Shown piece by piece: positions 62,862 through 64,000 of a stretch of 64,000 bases of DNA (its first letter is position 1; the number at the start of each line of letters is the position of its first letter). The position numbers and the translations under genes were made by a program. Under the pieces are notes generated by a model. That model was not told the DNA's origin, did not search any database, and was given only the letters and a program-made list of their open reading frames with translations. This DNA comes from Candidatus Omnitrophota bacterium (GTDB lineage Bacteria > Omnitrophota > Gorgyraeia > JABMRG01), in assembly GCA_030593065.1 (NCBI GenBank), contig JAUVHV010000001.1:81965-145964 (forward strand), in the 5' to 3' direction.

Positions 62862-64000
62862 ATGGACAAAGAATTAAAAAAAGGACTTACTCTTTTAGAT
62901 GTTTTCTGCATTGCGACCGGCGCAATGATCAGTTCAGGTCTTTTTATTCTTCCTGGATTAGCTTTTGCAAAGGCTGGGCCGGCAGTAATCATCTCTTATG
63001 TATTAGCGGGGGTATTATGTATTCCTACACTCTTAAGTAAGGCAGAACTGACTACAGCAATGCCCAAGGCTGGGGGGGATTATTTCTATATTATGAGGGG
63101 ATTCGGCCCTCTTTTTGGAACAATAGCCGGTTTTAGCTCATGGTTCTCTTTGAGCTTAAAAGGGGCTTTTGCTCTTATAGGTATGGGAGCTTATCTAAGC
63201 GTAATAACCAATATTCCGTTACATATCATTGCTCTAATCTGCTGTTTATTCTTTGTCTTCTTAAATTTGATAGGCGTAAAAAAAGCTGGAAGATTTCAGG
63301 TGTTTTTAGTTTTAGGGCTTTTAGGCATACTTCTTGTTTATGTTTTTTGGGGGATGAAAACAGTTAACCACTTACATTTTTCTCCATTCTTTTCTAAGGG
63401 AGTAAGTTCCGTGTTTGCTACGGCGAGTTTTGTTTTTATCTCTTATGGCGGACTGACTAAAATTGCGGCATTGGCTGAGGAGACAAGAAATCCAGGCAGA
63501 AACCTGCCCTTGGGCATGATTCTCGCGGTTGCTGTAACCGCTATTTTGTATGCATTAGTTATTTTTGTGACCATAGGAGTCTTAAATCCTGAAGCACTGA
63601 AACATAATCTTATGCCAATATCTGATGGAGCGGGTATTTTCGGAGGAAATATTTTTAAAATTGTTGTAAGTATAGCGGCATTTTTAGCCTTTATCTCCAC
63701 TGCTAATGCTGGGATTATGGCTGCCTCAAGATATCCTTTTGGTATGAGTAGAGATAAGCTCTTACCAACCGTTTTTCAAAAAATAAGTTCTAAGTTTAAG
63801 ACCCCTTACGTTTCCATTCTCTTTACAGGTCTCTTTATGATTCTGGCTATTCTATTTTTGAGGCTGGAATTATTGGTTAAAATTGCGTCCAGTGTTTTGA
63901 TCATACTCTTTATTTTTGCTAATTTAACCGTAATTTTATTCAGAGAAAGTAAAATTTCCAGTTACCGGCCAAAATTCTATTCCCCACTCTATCCATATAT
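62862..64000 (+). CDS. APC-family amino acid permease (truncated by window end)
   Basis: The frame is open to the end of the window (379 codons visible). It starts MDKELKKGLTLLDVFCIATG and has the APC signature AMISSGLFILPGLAFAKAGP in TM1, PKAGGDYFYIMRGFGP in TM3 and ALAEETRNPGRNLPLGMI after TM6. About ten hydrophobic spans are visible; the C-terminus is missing. It probably imports amino acids by cation symport or exchange. AGGAGG lies 13 bases before the ATG. Substrate not determinable. Confidence 0.88.
   Translation, partial: MDKELKKGLTLLDVFCIATGAMISSGLFILPGLAFAKAGPAVIISYVLAGVLCIPTLLSKAELTTAMPKAGGDYFYIMRGFGPLFGTIAGFSSWFSLSLKGAFALIGMGAYLSVITNIPLHIIALICCLFFVFLNLIGVKKAGRFQVFLVLGLLGILLVYVFWGMKTVNHLHFSPFFSKGVSSVFATASFVFISYGGLTKIAALAEETRNPGRNLPLGMILAVAVTAILYALVIFVTIGVLNPEALKHNLMPISDGAGIFGGNIFKIVVSIAAFLAFISTANAGIMAASRYPFGMSRDKLLPTVFQKISSKFKTPYVSILFTGLFMILAILFLRLELLVKIASSVLIILFIFANLTVILFRESKISSYRPKFYSPLYPY

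Overview
The window is a chromosomal segment of an AT-leaning, anaerobic, Gram-negative-type bacterium. Outer-membrane biogenesis is fully represented (BamA, a Skp/OmpH-like chaperone, LpxD, an LpxC-FabZ fusion, LpxA, LpxI, LpxB, an MsbA-like exporter). Anaerobic metabolism is indicated by a complete Rnf complex in the order C-D-G-E-A-B and by a class III (oxygen-sensitive) ribonucleotide reductase with its activase. The LpxC-FabZ fusion, the split transketolase and an ALRP-type signal sequence on a racemase make me think of Omnitrophota (the PVC neighbourhood), but that placement is inference from memory and not shown by the sequence.

Layout. 1-3187: right end of an integrated element, with cargo (a 108-aa protein, a small membrane/coiled-coil protein, a NYN-type nuclease) followed by a compact control and recombination module: a 45-aa ribbon-helix-helix protein, an excisionase-like HTH protein and a tyrosine integrase. 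It ends at a degenerate copy of a tmRNA/tRNA 3' end. 3237-5979: tRNA-Phe, an exported racemase-like protein between two near-identical terminators, tRNA-Thr and an MFS transporter. 6008-12529: rnfCDGEAB, thioredoxin and a RACo-like ATPase. 12630-25202: purN, a phosphohexomutase, eno-ftsB-S1 protein-tRNA-fMet, purB-purC-purM-purD-purE, then tsaC, a YwlE-like phosphatase, rpiB, glyA and dCMP deaminase. 25364-29389: nrdR-nrdD-redoxin-nrdG. 29386-38065: PpiD-like chaperone (minus strand), a small basic protein, orphan long-form hisG, a tiny mS38-like ribosomal protein, a TPR protein, and two transketolase halves separated by an FtsH-like protease and a lipoprotein. 38077-47690: ispE, spoVG (with a zinc ribbon inserted), tRNA-Gln, clpX, glmU, prs, rplY, pth, rpsF, ssb, rpsR, rplI and dnaB, close to the Bacillus ispE-spoVG-glmU-prs-ctc-pth order. 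47773-57541: bamA, skp-like, lpxD, lpxC-fabZ, lpxA, lpxI, nadE, and lpxB plus a Gfo/Idh oxidoreductase on the minus strand. 57874-64000: msbA-like, rpsB-tsf-pyrH-frr, tRNA-Lys and a truncated APC permease.

The core genes form tight same-strand operons with frequent 4-nt overlaps (purM/purD, purE/tsaC, tsaC/phosphatase, glyA/dCMP deaminase, clpX/glmU, skp/lpxD, tsf/pyrH). Clear sigma70-type promoters (TTGACA, 16-17 nt, TAtaaT-like) precede the element control operon, tRNA-Phe, purN, eno, purB, nrdR, the hisG unit, msbA and rpsB.

No CRISPR array or large transposon was seen. The most interesting points are the nested dyads at the element's control promoter, a two-copy ~97-bp palindromic repeat family, a palindrome inserted in frame in purD, a CDS whose stop codon lies inside the initiator tRNA, a variant initiator tRNA, SpoVG with an inserted zinc ribbon, and the tktN / FtsH-like / lipoprotein / tktC operon.
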